Shown here: positions 24,526 to 33,581 of the stretch, piece after piece
How positions within the stretch are numbered: position 1 is the stretch's first letter
How the letters are laid out: each line of letters begins with the position of its first letter
NCBI RefSeq assembly: GCF_000286835.2
Contig: NZ_AJYD02000038.1
Span: 733,056-797,055, forward strand
Length of the DNA: 64,000 nt
Source: Enterovibrio norvegicus FF-33
Lineage (GTDB): Bacteria; Pseudomonadota; Gammaproteobacteria; Enterobacterales; Vibrionaceae
Direction: 5' to 3'
Program-made: the position numbers and the translations under genes
Notes under the pieces: model-generated
Seen by the model: only the letters and a program-made list of their open reading frames with translations
Databases searched by the model: none
What the model was told of the DNA's origin: nothing

Positions 24526-25623
24526 ATGGTTTTCAGTTCTCGCTCGGCCAATGCGGCAAAAGCACAACGAAACAGACGACCGACCATTAATGATCTCGCG
24601 TGTGCTCTTGGCCTTAGTAAAGGCACGGTATCGCGTGCCCTCAATGACTATCCTGATATTTCACCCATAACCAAACAACGTGTGAGAGCAAAGGCTGAGG
24701 AAATGGGGTATCGCGCATTGAGCTACGCACAAGCGATCAAAACAGGACAAGTTAGGGCGATTGGGCTGGTGTTGAATTTAGGCAACGACAACGCGCACCG
24801 TCCCTTTTTGACCAATTTCATTGATGGGATCAGCCGAGCAGTGAGCCGCGAAAACTGGACGTTAACCGTTGCGACCGCCAACAGTGAAGACGATGAACTG
24901 GCTACGCTGACGCGTTTGATTGCCGAGCACAAAGTTGATGGGTTCATTTTGCCGAGAAGTCGCGTTGAAGATCCTCGTGTTCAGTTACTCACAGACGCCA
25001 AGGCGCCGTTCGTGATTTTTGGCCGAATCCCCGACATAACTGGTGTCAGCTACTTCGATATTCGAGGTGAGTCAGCCATGTGCGAATCAGTGAAATTACT
25101 GGCGAAACAAGGCCACAGACGCATTGCGTTTGTTAACGGTGGTCAGGAATACAATTACAGCCGCCTTCGTGAAAATGGCTATCGACAGGGGGTCACAAGT
25201 GTTGGCCTTGAGATTGACGAATCGCTGATTGTGTCTGGAGGCATCACGAAAGCCGCTGGTCATCGATTGGGTTCAGCTCTGCTCAATTTGCCTTCTCCCC
25301 CGACAGCGATTGTTTGCGCGTTAGATATTGCTGCGCTAGGTGTGTACCGAGCAGCAGCAGAAAAAGGGCTAGACATCGGCTCAGAATTGGCCGTGATCGG
25401 TTACGACGGATTACCGGAAAGTGAGTTTTCATCACCCCCTTTGACGACGTTTTCTGTGGATATGCGTTACTCCGGAGAGCAACTTGCGACCTTGTTGCTG
25501 CGCCAAATCAGTGGCGAAAAACCGGAAGCGTTACGAGAGCTTGTTGATGCCCAACTGATACAACGCCGTTCTCATTGTCATCATGATCATAGTGATGAAG
25601 AGAGCGGTAGCAGCAATGTGTAG
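24526..25623 (+). CDS. LacI-family transcriptional regulator
   Basis: A 365-residue repressor: HTH (TINDLACALGLSKGTVSRAL, about residues 20-42) and hinge, then a periplasmic-binding-like effector domain with typical segments (FIDGISRAVSRENWTLTVAT, DGFILPRSRVEDPRV, PTAIVCALDIAALGVYRAA, AVIGYDGLPESEFSSPPLTT). The C-terminus has an odd His/Ser-rich tail (SHCHHDHSDEESGSSNV). It resembles AglR/ThuR-like regulators of alpha-glucoside ABC operons. It is first in the operon, preceded by its presumed operator, so autoregulation and substrate-induced derepression are expected. Confidence 0.93.
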   Translation: MVFSSRSANAAKAQRNRRPTINDLACALGLSKGTVSRALNDYPDISPITKQRVRAKAEEMGYRALSYAQAIKTGQVRAIGLVLNLGNDNAHRPFLTNFIDGISRAVSRENWTLTVATANSEDDELATLTRLIAEHKVDGFILPRSRVEDPRVQLLTDAKAPFVIFGRIPDITGVSYFDIRGESAMCESVKLLAKQGHRRIAFVNGGQEYNYSRLRENGYRQGVTSVGLEIDESLIVSGGITKAAGHRLGSALLNLPSPPTAIVCALDIAALGVYRAAAEKGLDIGSELAVIGYDGLPESEFSSPPLTTFSVDMRYSGEQLATLLLRQISGEKPEALRELVDAQLIQRRSHCHHDHSDEESGSSNV

Positions 25624-25658
25624 TAAGTGTGATTGATGCGCACCATAAGGAGAAAACC

Positions 25659-27017
25659 ATGAACAATCAGCAAGCAGGTAAGCGACGTTGGCTAGCGGGT
25701 ATCGTGTTGACCGCGTTGTTTGGCGCTTCATCGGTGTCTGCCGAGACGTTGAGATTCTGGACCACGGAAGAACAGCCTGAGCGTCTTGAGCGACAAAAAG
25801 AGATGGCGCAGGATTTTGAAAAACTGTCAGGTACCAAGGTAGAAGTGATCCCTGTGACCGAGAGCGATCTTGGAACGCGAGCAACGGCCGCGTTTTCCGC
25901 CGGTGATTTACCTGACGTGATTTATCACCCACTTCAATACACCTTGCCCTGGAGTGAAGCTGGCATTTTGGACGCCGACGCTGCCACGGAAGTCATTGAA
26001 GAATTGGGTGGCGATACCTTTGCGCCTGGTGCGTTGCAAATGGCCACAGTGCCTGATGGCTACGCGGCTATACCCGTCGATGGCTGGACGCAAATGATCG
26101 TTTACCGAAAAGATTTGTTCGACGAGAAGAAATTGGCCGCTCCTGATTCGTTCGCGAATGTGGTCGCGGCGCTGAAAGCACTTCACAACCCGCCTGAAAT
26201 GTTCGGCTTTGTCGCCGCTACCAAAGTGGATGAAAACTTCATGAGCCAAGTGCTTGAGCATGTTTTCCTTGCGAACGGTGTTTCTCCTGTCAACAAAGAT
26301 GGCATTCAAATGCTGGATAAGAAAAAGACCACAGAAGTGCTCGATTTCTACAAAGCAATTGCCAATGCATCGCCAGATGGCGAGTTGTATTGGAAGCAAT
26401 CTCGCGAGCTCTATTTTGCAGGCAAGGCAGCCATGATCATTTGGTCTCCCTTCATTCTTGATGAGCTAGCAGGCCTGCGAGATAGCGCACCACCGACGAT
26501 CAATAGCGATCCAACCAGTCGTGAACTGGCTTCGAAAACGGGCATTGTGACACGCTTCTCTGGCCCTTCTAACCCAGATGGTGCGGCATGGGGCGATGTG
26601 CGTTATTTCGGTATCACGACAGATGCTGACATTGATAACGCCATGGCGTTTGTGCGCTATTCAATGAGTGATGGTTACACCAATACCTTGGCTATCGCAC
26701 CAGAAGGAAAATTCCCAGTTCGCCGTGGCGACGAAACCAACCCCACGCTGTATACCGAAGCTTGGTCAAAACTGCCTGTGGGTGTCGATCGCAAAGCGCC
26801 ACTTTCTGAGCTGTACGAAGCTGAAATGATTGAAGAGATAGTGAGTGGCTTGAACAACGCGCAACGTTGGGGTGTCGCAGACGGTCAGTTGGCATTGGCA
26901 TCTCGTGTGATTAACAGCCAATCCATCAACCGACTGGTACGCGAATACATCGACGGAAAGCGCGATGCATCTTCCACTGTCGATGCCATGAACAAGGCGT
27001 TAGCCGAAATCCAATAA
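25659..27017 (+). CDS. sugar ABC importer solute-binding protein, family 1
   Basis: A 452-residue periplasmic binding protein of the family 1 (MalE/UgpB) type with a Sec signal peptide (RRWLAGIVLTALFGASSVSA). It contains LRFWTTEEQPERLERQKEMA, the ligand lobe segment FSAGDLPDVIYHPLQYTLPW, and YAAIPVDGWTQMIVYRKDLF. The ATG at 25659 has a strong AAGGAG ribosome site. It lies 35 bases after the lacI gene. It delivers the substrate to the next two permeases. The neighbouring GH63 enzyme points to a small glycoside such as glucosylglycerate or mannosylglycerate. Confidence 0.93.
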   Translation: MNNQQAGKRRWLAGIVLTALFGASSVSAETLRFWTTEEQPERLERQKEMAQDFEKLSGTKVEVIPVTESDLGTRATAAFSAGDLPDVIYHPLQYTLPWSEAGILDADAATEVIEELGGDTFAPGALQMATVPDGYAAIPVDGWTQMIVYRKDLFDEKKLAAPDSFANVVAALKALHNPPEMFGFVAATKVDENFMSQVLEHVFLANGVSPVNKDGIQMLDKKKTTEVLDFYKAIANASPDGELYWKQSRELYFAGKAAMIIWSPFILDELAGLRDSAPPTINSDPTSRELASKTGIVTRFSGPSNPDGAAWGDVRYFGITTDADIDNAMAFVRYSMSDGYTNTLAIAPEGKFPVRRGDETNPTLYTEAWSKLPVGVDRKAPLSELYEAEMIEEIVSGLNNAQRWGVADGQLALASRVINSQSINRLVREYIDGKRDASSTVDAMNKALAEIQ

Positions 27018-27021
27018 TGTG

Positions 27022-27186
27022 ATACCTGAGTCATCTCAAGAGGCGTGGCTCCCGAAGGGCGAGTTTGTTGGCTTCCGTGCTTTGTTGCTGACTCTCAACG
27101 TAGAGCCACTATGTTTTCAAATCAGCGCGCGCCCGCAAGCCAACAAATTCTCGCTGAACAAACATCTTGAGGTTGCTCGGGGTTAT
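27022..27186. repeat. 165-bp palindromic MITE-like element
   Basis: Between the binding-protein and permease genes. The ends are imperfect inverted repeats (ATACCTGAGTCATCTCAAGA at the left; the reverse of ATAACC..GAGCAACCTCAAGA at the right). Inner arms GTTTGTTGGCTT and AAGCCAACAAAT also pair, so the RNA would fold into one long hairpin. A diverged half copy in opposite orientation lies at about 35829-35936, which shows it is a dispersed repeat. It has no coding capacity and sits inside the operon without a terminator. Confidence 0.75.
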
Positions 27187-27249
27187 TTTTACTTAGCACA
27201 GGCGCGGTAATCCCGCTCCTGATGGGCAGATATTATCCAAGGAATTGGG

Positions 27250-28512
27250 ATGAGCGAACAAATCAATACGATCAAGCCTGAACCGCCCAAGGGGGTGGGG
27301 CCGCTGCAACGGCGTGAAACCCGTTTAGCGTGGGGGCTGTTATCACCCACTTTAATCTCAGTGGCCTTGGTTGTGCTGCTGCCATTACTGACCATTTTTT
27401 GGATCAGTGTAAAACCGATACAGCTCGCTGATCTGCGTCCGGTTGAACCGAATGTTTACGAGCGTTTTCGTGGTAAAGCAACCGCGGTTGGCGATGAGAT
27501 TAAGATTGAATATCGCCTCACCAACCGCTCACGAGAAAAGCCAATTGACAATGTCACACTGAAAGACGTGTTGCCAGAAGGGTTAGCGGTTCAGTCTGTG
27601 CCAGAGAATTGTACGCTCAGTGCACGTGAACTGAATTGTGATCTGGGTAACTGGACGCCGGGTTACAAAGAGAGATTCCAGATCCCCGTCGTGGTGGAAG
27701 AAGCCTATCTTGCCAACCCTGTTGGGATGCGTGATTACCCAGCCGAAATGACGGGGGTGAGCAGCTCAGACTTATTCAACGCCAATTTTACGCTGGATAA
27801 CTTCGTCAAAGTGTTTGATAGCGAAGAATTTGCTGAAGTGCTGTGGGTGACCATTTTTTACACCGTGTTTGGCACCATAGGCGCGCTTGTTGTGGGCATG
27901 ATGGCGGCGTTGTTGTTGAACAAAACCTTTAAAGGCCAAGGTATTATTCGCGGCTTAATGCTGTTCCCGTATGTCGCACCCGTGATAGCGGTGGCGTTTA
28001 CTTGGGTGACGTTGTTTGATCCCTTTTCGGGTTCCGCTAATGCGCTGTTGATTCAGATGGGAGCGATCAGTGCGCCGATCAATTTCTTCGGTGAAAAGCC
28101 CCTCGCGCTGATTAGCGTCACCGTGTTTGAGATTTGGCGTTACTTCCCCCTTTCTTTCTTGTTCATTTTGGCGCGAATGCAATCCATTGACGCCGATATG
28201 TATGAAGCCGCACGCATGGATGGCGCATCACCGTTCCAGCAATTCTGGTATCTGTCTATTCCGCAGCTACTGGGTATTTTGTCTGTGCTTTTCTTGTTGC
28301 GCTTTATTTGGACTTTCAACAAATTTGACGACATTTTCCTGCTCACTGGCGGTAATGCAGGCACACGTACTCTTACCGTGAACGTGTATGAGCAAGCTTT
28401 TGCCTTGTCGAATATTGGCGCGGGCACAGCGGTTGCTGTGGTGATCTTCGCGTGCTTGTTGATTTTCTCGTTCTTGTTTTTCCGTTATGTCAGCAGGGAG
28501 GAGGGGTTATGA
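27250..28512 (+). CDS. sugar ABC permease with inserted DUF11-like domain
   Basis: A 420-residue MalF-type permease. After the first helix (about 32-52) comes an inserted periplasmic region of about 110 residues (about 60-170) that reads as a DUF11 beta-sandwich: EIKIEYRLTNRSREKPIDNV, then LKDVLPEGLAVQSVPENC, LNCDLGNWTPGYKERFQIPV with two Cys (121, 130) that may form a disulfide. The five remaining helices and the EAA loop (YEAARMDGASPFQQFWYLSI) are standard. MalF itself has an Ig-like P2 loop but of a different kind. The ribosome site GGAA precedes ATG 27250. The insert may touch the binding protein or the ligand. Confidence 0.9.
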   Translation: MSEQINTIKPEPPKGVGPLQRRETRLAWGLLSPTLISVALVVLLPLLTIFWISVKPIQLADLRPVEPNVYERFRGKATAVGDEIKIEYRLTNRSREKPIDNVTLKDVLPEGLAVQSVPENCTLSARELNCDLGNWTPGYKERFQIPVVVEEAYLANPVGMRDYPAEMTGVSSSDLFNANFTLDNFVKVFDSEEFAEVLWVTIFYTVFGTIGALVVGMMAALLLNKTFKGQGIIRGLMLFPYVAPVIAVAFTWVTLFDPFSGSANALLIQMGAISAPINFFGEKPLALISVTVFEIWRYFPLSFLFILARMQSIDADMYEAARMDGASPFQQFWYLSIPQLLGILSVLFLLRFIWTFNKFDDIFLLTGGNAGTRTLTVNVYEQAFALSNIGAGTAVAVVIFACLLIFSFLFFRYVSREEGL

Positions 28513-29753
28513 GAACCGTTACCGAACACATTTGGTATCGCCAATCTGATTTCGTGTGCGCCATGATCGGCGCTGCGTGGGGCGCGAGTTCAGCCGTTAC
28601 GGTTACTGTTGCTCTCGCACTGATGACAGGCGCAGCCGTCGCACCCGTGATGATGGCTTCGCTCATCGCTGGGGCCGTTGCGGCAGTGTATATACTGCGA
28701 ATGCAACATCGCCTTGAAGGAACAGCGCTGGTGGTCAGTGGCACGACAGTGTTCTTGCTACTGTTTCTGGTCATGACAGGGTTAGAGCCGTTTTCTTTGC
28801 CATTGGAAGTGCATACGTTGTCCCAAGCGGTCGCTTTTGTGGTTATGGCACTGTTCACCGTTTGGCCGCTATCACGCATGTTGGTTGATGCGCCACAAGG
28901 GTGGCTGGACCGCCATGAGTTTGAAGGCGCGATCATCAATTTCCTTTACTGGTTTGGCTATCTGTTCTTCATCATTATTGTGGCAGTGCCGTTTTATGTC
29001 ATGGTGATGACTAGCCTCAAAAGTCAGCAAGCCTTGCTCGCTAATCCGCTTGATTTCAGTCTCGACCTCGACAAAGGGTTCGGCTTGTTTCGTTCCTACA
29101 CCGAATTGTTCGAGCAGTTTAACTTCGGTGAATATCTAATGACGTCCTTTGGCGTTTCCGTCGCGACGGTGATTGTTACTTTGTTGTTCAGTGTACCGGG
29201 CGCGTATGCCGTCGCACGTTTACGTTTTCGCGGACAAGCGGCAATGTCCCGTTCCATTTTGCTGATTTATATGGTGCCAATGATCGTACTGGCGCTGCCG
29301 ATTTACATCGGATTCAGCATGCTTGGCCTGCGCAATTCACTGTTTGGCATTTTGCTTATCTACCCTGTGACCACCATCCCAGTTGCGCTTTATATGCTGC
29401 AAGGTTACTTCCGTGGCTTGCCCGCCGAAGTGGAAGAAGCGGGGCTGATGGATGGGCTCTCTCGGTTGAAAGTGATTTGGAAGATCACCTTACCGCTTAG
29501 CCTGCCTGCTATGGCCTCGGTGTCGCTTTACGTGTTCATGATTGCGTGGAACGAGTTCCTGCTCGCTTTCATGCTGTTGGACGACCCGTCGAAATTCACC
29601 CTGACTCGCGGCGTCGCCATGCTCAATAGCTCCGAGATCCCAAGGCAGCACTTAATGGCTGGGGCCGTGATTGCCACTGTGCCCATCATGCTAATTTTCC
29701 TTGGGCTTGAACGCTTTATGGTGAAAGGCCTGACTGCCGGATCGGTGAAGTAG
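28509..29753 (+). CDS. sugar ABC permease, MalG type, with N-terminal extension
   Basis: A 414-residue permease. A typical MalG-type protein is about 280 residues; here about 145 extra residues with four hydrophobic helices precede the core. The core starts near FLYWFGYLFFIIIVAVPFYV and has the EAA loop (EEAGLMDGLSRLKVIWKITL). The ATG at 28509 overlaps the previous stop (ATGA) and has GGAGG upstream, so the extension is genuinely encoded. Together with the enlarged MalF-type partner this gives a bulky membrane complex. Function of the extension unknown. Confidence 0.9.
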   Translation: MRTVTEHIWYRQSDFVCAMIGAAWGASSAVTVTVALALMTGAAVAPVMMASLIAGAVAAVYILRMQHRLEGTALVVSGTTVFLLLFLVMTGLEPFSLPLEVHTLSQAVAFVVMALFTVWPLSRMLVDAPQGWLDRHEFEGAIINFLYWFGYLFFIIIVAVPFYVMVMTSLKSQQALLANPLDFSLDLDKGFGLFRSYTELFEQFNFGEYLMTSFGVSVATVIVTLLFSVPGAYAVARLRFRGQAAMSRSILLIYMVPMIVLALPIYIGFSMLGLRNSLFGILLIYPVTTIPVALYMLQGYFRGLPAEVEEAGLMDGLSRLKVIWKITLPLSLPAMASVSLYVFMIAWNEFLLAFMLLDDPSKFTLTRGVAMLNSSEIPRQHLMAGAVIATVPIMLIFLGLERFMVKGLTAGSVK

Positions 29754-29804
29754 CGGCGTGGATGAACAAATGAAAAATGCAGAGACGAACTGTTTAGGGA
29801 AGCG

Positions 29805-31055
29805 ATGATGGAAAAGTTAGATCAACAAGCTATCGATATATTGAAAGACAATGATCGTGGCGGATACACAGTGCCAACAGCGGGGCTTTACCCGTATCAG
29901 TGGAACTGGGACAGTGCTTTTGCAGCATTGGGTTTTTCCACCTTCGATCTGCCGCGCGCATGGCAGGAAATCGAAACGCTATTCACCGCGCAATGGGACA
30001 ACGGCATGGTGCCGCACATTGTGTTTCATCAGCCTGATGAAGGCTACTTCCCTGGCCCCGATGTGTGGCAAGGAAAAGGGCCCATTGCCTCATCGGGGAT
30101 CAGCCAACCACCGCTGATAGCAACCTTTGCCAGAAAAATCTACCAGCGCGATACCGTCTTGGGCGAAGAGAAACTTAGAAAACTCTATCCTGCATTGGTG
30201 AAATGGCACCGTTGGTACATGGAATGCCGTGGTGAGTCTGGCGCGATTGCGAGCACGCACCCGTGGGAAAGTGGCCGAGACAATGCACCGGATTGGGATG
30301 AAGCCTCAGAAGCGATTGATACCTCCGCTGTCGGTGAGTACAAACGTCGTGATACGTCACACGTCGATGCTTCCATGCGCCCGACCAAGCTTGATTACGA
30401 TCGCTATCTTGCGCTGCTGTATTTTGGGCGAGACTCGGGCTGGGATGAGGAAGAAATTGCCAAGAATGGGCCACTGCGTGTCGCAGACCCTACCCTGACA
30501 TTCACATTGCTTCGCGGTCATCGTGATCTGGCCGAAATAGGCAAAATGCTCGGTGAAGATGTCAGTGAAGTGGAAGCATGGATTACAACGCTAGAACAAG
30601 GCTGCATGCAGCTTTGGAACGAAGAAATGAAAGCGTTCGACAGTGTCAATCTTCGCAATGGTAAGTTCGCAGGCAGTTTGTCGAATGCCTCCTTTCTTTG
30701 CTGGTTTGCAGGTATTGAAAGCCCCGGCATGGTTGAACACCTCGAGCGTTTGTTGGCGAGCGGACATTACATTGTGCCGAGCTATGACCCCGCGGGTGAT
30801 AAATACGATGCTATGCGTTACTGGCGCGGCCCTGTTTGGGGGTTCATGAACGCATTGATTGGCTGGGGGCTGGAAGATCAAGGCCATGTCGTCTTGGCGC
30901 GTGCGGTGCGACAACAAACCGCAGGGCTGATATCGAATTTTGGATTTGCAGAATATTTCAACGCAGACGATGGAACACCGGCGGGCGGTGGTCATTTCAC
31001 ATGGACCGCATCAGTGTGGTTGTCATGGTCGTTGTCAGATATAGCAGGAGGCTAG
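29805..31055 (+). CDS. GH63-type glycosidase, candidate glucosylglycerate/mannosylglycerate hydrolase
   Basis: A 416-residue (alpha/alpha)6-barrel enzyme without signal peptide, so cytoplasmic. The N-terminal motif [20 protein letters not shown] (residues 19-38), the [11 protein letters not shown] segment (Asp159 corresponds to the general acid) and [11 protein letters not shown] near the C-terminus (Glu383 the likely base) are those of GH63 mannosylglycerate and glucosylglycerate hydrolases. Products would be a hexose plus glycerate. Its place between permease and ATPase genes argues that the imported solute is hydrolysed inside the cell. Exact substrate unproven; trehalose-like disaccharides are an alternative. 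Confidence 0.85.
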   Translation: MMEKLDQQAIDILKDNDRGGYTVPTAGLYPYQWNWDSAFAALGFSTFDLPRAWQEIETLFTAQWDNGMVPHIVFHQPDEGYFPGPDVWQGKGPIASSGISQPPLIATFARKIYQRDTVLGEEKLRKLYPALVKWHRWYMECRGESGAIASTHPWESGRDNAPDWDEASEAIDTSAVGEYKRRDTSHVDASMRPTKLDYDRYLALLYFGRDSGWDEEEIAKNGPLRVADPTLTFTLLRGHRDLAEIGKMLGEDVSEVEAWITTLEQGCMQLWNEEMKAFDSVNLRNGKFAGSLSNASFLCWFAGIESPGMVEHLERLLASGHYIVPSYDPAGDKYDAMRYWRGPVWGFMNALIGWGLEDQGHVVLARAVRQQTAGLISNFGFAEYFNADDGTPAGGGHFTWTASVWLSWSLSDIAGG

Positions 31056-31059
31056 GAAC

Positions 31060-32118
31060 ATGGGATCTATTCAACTCAATCGTGTCGAGAAGTGGTATGG
31101 CGACACGCAAGTGATCAAAGGAATCGATTTGTCTGTTGAAGAGGGCGAACTCGTCATTTTCGTTGGGCCATCAGGGTGCGGTAAATCGACCTTGTTGCGC
31201 ATGATCGCTGGGCTTGAAGAAACTAGCCGCGGGCAGATTTTGATAGATGATATTGATATGACCGATCAGCCTCCCGCGAAACGTGGCCTCACTATGGTGT
31301 TTCAAAGTTATGCCTTGTATCCGCACATGACGGTGCGCGAGAACATGGGCTTTAGCTTGAAAACACAGGGGCGTCCTCAAGCGGAAATCGATGAAAAAGT
31401 GAATTACGCCGCGCAAGTGCTGAAGTTAGATACGTACTTAGATCGGCGTCCACGCAATTTGTCGGGCGGTCAACGTCAGCGCGTTGCGATTGGTCGTTCC
31501 ATTGTGCGCGATCCCACCGCGTTTTTGTTCGACGAACCTCTGTCTAACCTTGATGCCTCCTTGCGCGTTGAAATGCGTTATGAAATTGCCAAGCTGCACC
31601 AATCACTGAAATCCACCATGATTTACGTGACCCACGACCAGGTTGAAGCTATGACGCTTGCCGACAAGATTGTGGTGTTGCAAGGCGGAATCATTGAACA
31701 AGTGGGCAGCCCAAAAACCCTGTACAACCACCCTGAAAACCTGTTTGTGGCGCAGTTTATTGGTAGTCCAAAAATGAATGTGATGCCTTGCATGACAGAA
31801 GGCGATAAGTATGTGCTTGCGGGTGGCAGCGAAGGCGGTGCGTATCCTTATGGGCGTGAAGCAACGCAAATCGGTGTTCGACCTGAAGCCATTGATCTGG
31901 TGTCTCCGGAAGAAGGTGACTGCCAAGGCATTATTGATGTGACCGAATACCTAGGTGCGGATATCTATCTAGTTGTAGATTGCGGCGAATTGGGCAAATT
32001 GACCGTTCGCACTGACGGAGAAAGTGAAGTTGAAGCGGGAGATCATGTTGGTCTTCAGTTCCACGCCAACAAACTTCACTTTTTTGATGCAAACGGGCTT
32101 TCTGTTTCTGCGTCGTGA
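31060..32118 (+). CDS. sugar ABC importer ATPase, MalK/UgpC type
   Basis: A 352-residue ATPase: Walker [10 protein letters not shown] (about 36-44), Q-loop, signature [14 protein letters not shown] (about 134-147), Walker [15 protein letters not shown]-loop TH, then the C-terminal TOBE regulatory domain (from about 235, [10 protein letters not shown]... [10 protein letters not shown]). It is the ATP motor for the two preceding permeases. ATG 31060 has an AGGAGG-like ribosome site. Last gene of the operon, followed by a terminator. Confidence 0.93.
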   Translation: MGSIQLNRVEKWYGDTQVIKGIDLSVEEGELVIFVGPSGCGKSTLLRMIAGLEETSRGQILIDDIDMTDQPPAKRGLTMVFQSYALYPHMTVRENMGFSLKTQGRPQAEIDEKVNYAAQVLKLDTYLDRRPRNLSGGQRQRVAIGRSIVRDPTAFLFDEPLSNLDASLRVEMRYEIAKLHQSLKSTMIYVTHDQVEAMTLADKIVVLQGGIIEQVGSPKTLYNHPENLFVAQFIGSPKMNVMPCMTEGDKYVLAGGSEGGAYPYGREATQIGVRPEAIDLVSPEEGDCQGIIDVTEYLGADIYLVVDCGELGKLTVRTDGESEVEAGDHVGLQFHANKLHFFDANGLSVSAS

Positions 32119-32205
32119 TCTTCTGCGCTAAGGCCTTTCGAGTTGGCATTAGCGCGAACACACTCCATTGATAACAGTCCTGCTCTTACGGTTCTGATAT
32201 CTGTA

Positions 32206-32240
32206 CCCGGCATTTCCTCCTTGGATGCCGGGATTTTTTT
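32206..32240 (+). terminator. rho-independent terminator of the solute operon
   Basis: The 8-bp stem CCCGGCAT / ATGCCGGG, loop of 11, is followed by A and seven T. It lies 88 bases after the ATPase stop and before a convergent anti-sigma gene. Confidence 0.9.
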
Positions 32241-32275
32241 GCCTGAGAATTGGGTGAAATCCGCGAGTGATTAGA

Positions 32276-33049
32276 TTAAATCGCGTTCCAGTCGCTCAAC
32301 TGTACACAGCGTCCGCGGTACAACACCTGACTGGTTGGCGACATTTCGGCTGTCACAATCAACTCAGTACTGTTCTTGAGTGCTTTCCATTCTGTTGGCG
32401 TCATAAATCGGGTGTCATTGATGCTGCGCAGGGAGCCAATTTCTTTTCGGGTGCCCGTATCTTTGTCGACCATCCATACAACCGCGTTTTCCATCGGAAG
32501 GTCTGTGTCCCTTAAGTTTCGCTGTAAGCGGAGATTAGATTCACCGGGTTTTGCGCCTTGATACGCAACCAGCGCAAACAGGTTGGGTTCGTCGGCGGAC
32601 GACATCATGGCGAGATAGGATGCAGGTTTTACCTGAGCGACAGAAGAGATCGGAGTCTGTGAGACAAACACAGGGTTGATTAATATCCCCACCATCAAGG
32701 AAAAGACAAACCCCACCGGAACAAACCAAGGGTGTCTAAACAACGAAGGCTTGATGTTTTCGCGTGTGTTTGTCGATGAAGGGAAGATCGCCAATGAAAG
32801 GTTCTTCCATACGGAAGCGGGGGGCGTTGAAAATTGGCTGTCATCGGTATTGGCATCTATGGCCGGATTAAAGGCAGAAAAGTGCTGCTGCCAAATCTCA
32901 ATGTACTCCCACCAGCTTGGGTCATTTTCCGTTAAGGTTTCCAACCTACGACGAACGCGCGGGGGGAGAGTGCCGAGTACATATTCTGCCGCCAGTTTGT
33001 CCCGAAGCTCTTGTGAGTTGTAGCGATGACTTGGCTTCAATTCAGACAT
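32276..33049 (-). CDS. anti-sigma factor, RskA type
   Basis: A 257-residue protein: cytoplasmic N-terminal anti-sigma domain (LRDKLAAEYVLGTLPPRVRR, LETLTENDPSWWEYIEIWQQ), a membrane helix at about 110-130 (PWFVPVGFVFSLMVGILINP) and a periplasmic RskA-like beta domain (LFALVAYQGAKPGESNLRLQ, LPMENAVVWMVDKDTGTRKE). The start at 33049 has GGAG upstream and overlaps the sigma gene by 13 bases. It should hold the adjacent ECF sigma inactive at the membrane. Confidence 0.85.
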   Translation of the reverse strand: MSELKPSHRYNSQELRDKLAAEYVLGTLPPRVRRRLETLTENDPSWWEYIEIWQQHFSAFNPAIDANTDDSQFSTPPASVWKNLSLAIFPSSTNTRENIKPSLFRHPWFVPVGFVFSLMVGILINPVFVSQTPISSVAQVKPASYLAMMSSADEPNLFALVAYQGAKPGESNLRLQRNLRDTDLPMENAVVWMVDKDTGTRKEIGSLRSINDTRFMTPTEWKALKNSTELIVTAEMSPTSQVLYRGRCVQLSDWNAI

Positions 33050-33573
33050 TTTTTCAGCTCCATTAACCCGCGACGAATCCACGACTTCACCGTTCCCAAC
33101 GGCGTACTGACATGTTTTACGATTTCCTGATGGCTCATGCCATGCTCATAAGCGAGGACGATCACGTTACGTTTCTCGACGGACAGGGCCAGCAAACAAT
33201 CTTGCATTTTCTGTGAATGAGCGTCGGGATTATGACTGGGCCTGACAGACAGAAAATCGGTCTCATTCATTGGCTCAGCCCTGAATTCTTCCTTTGTGTA
33301 ACGTGCTCGTCGAAGTTCATCAATGGCAAGGTTTCTCATGCTTTGACAGAGCCATGCCCAAGGATGGTTAATGGGGTACGAAGGGCGCCCAAACCAGAGT
33401 TTCAAAAAGCCTTCTTGCAATAGATCCGCTGCGATTTGCTCGTCTTTAACTATCGATTTGAGCAGGCAAAACAAGCGAGCATTAGTTAACACGTAAAGCG
33501 CTTCGAAAGCCTTTCGGTCTCGAAGCGCAATGCGTGAGAGTAGGTGGCCAATTTCAATTGTATCTACACTCAC
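33037..33573 (-). CDS. ECF sigma factor, SigK-like
   Basis: A 178-residue ECF sigma: region 2 (AFEALYVLTNARLFCLLKSI, ADLLQEGFLKLWFGRP, PWAWLCQSMRNLAIDELRRA) and region 4 (LALSVEKRNVIVLAYEHGMS, HQEIVKHVSTPLGTVKSWIR). The GTG start at 33573 lies after AGGTG. It is translated from the same message as the upstream COG4315 lipoprotein (9 bases apart) and the downstream anti-sigma (13-base overlap). By family it answers envelope or redox stress. Confidence 0.92.
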   Translation of the reverse strand: MSVDTIEIGHLLSRIALRDRKAFEALYVLTNARLFCLLKSIVKDEQIAADLLQEGFLKLWFGRPSYPINHPWAWLCQSMRNLAIDELRRARYTKEEFRAEPMNETDFLSVRPSHNPDAHSQKMQDCLLALSVEKRNVIVLAYEHGMSHQEIVKHVSTPLGTVKSWIRRGLMELKKCLN

Positions 33574-33581
33574 TATTCACC

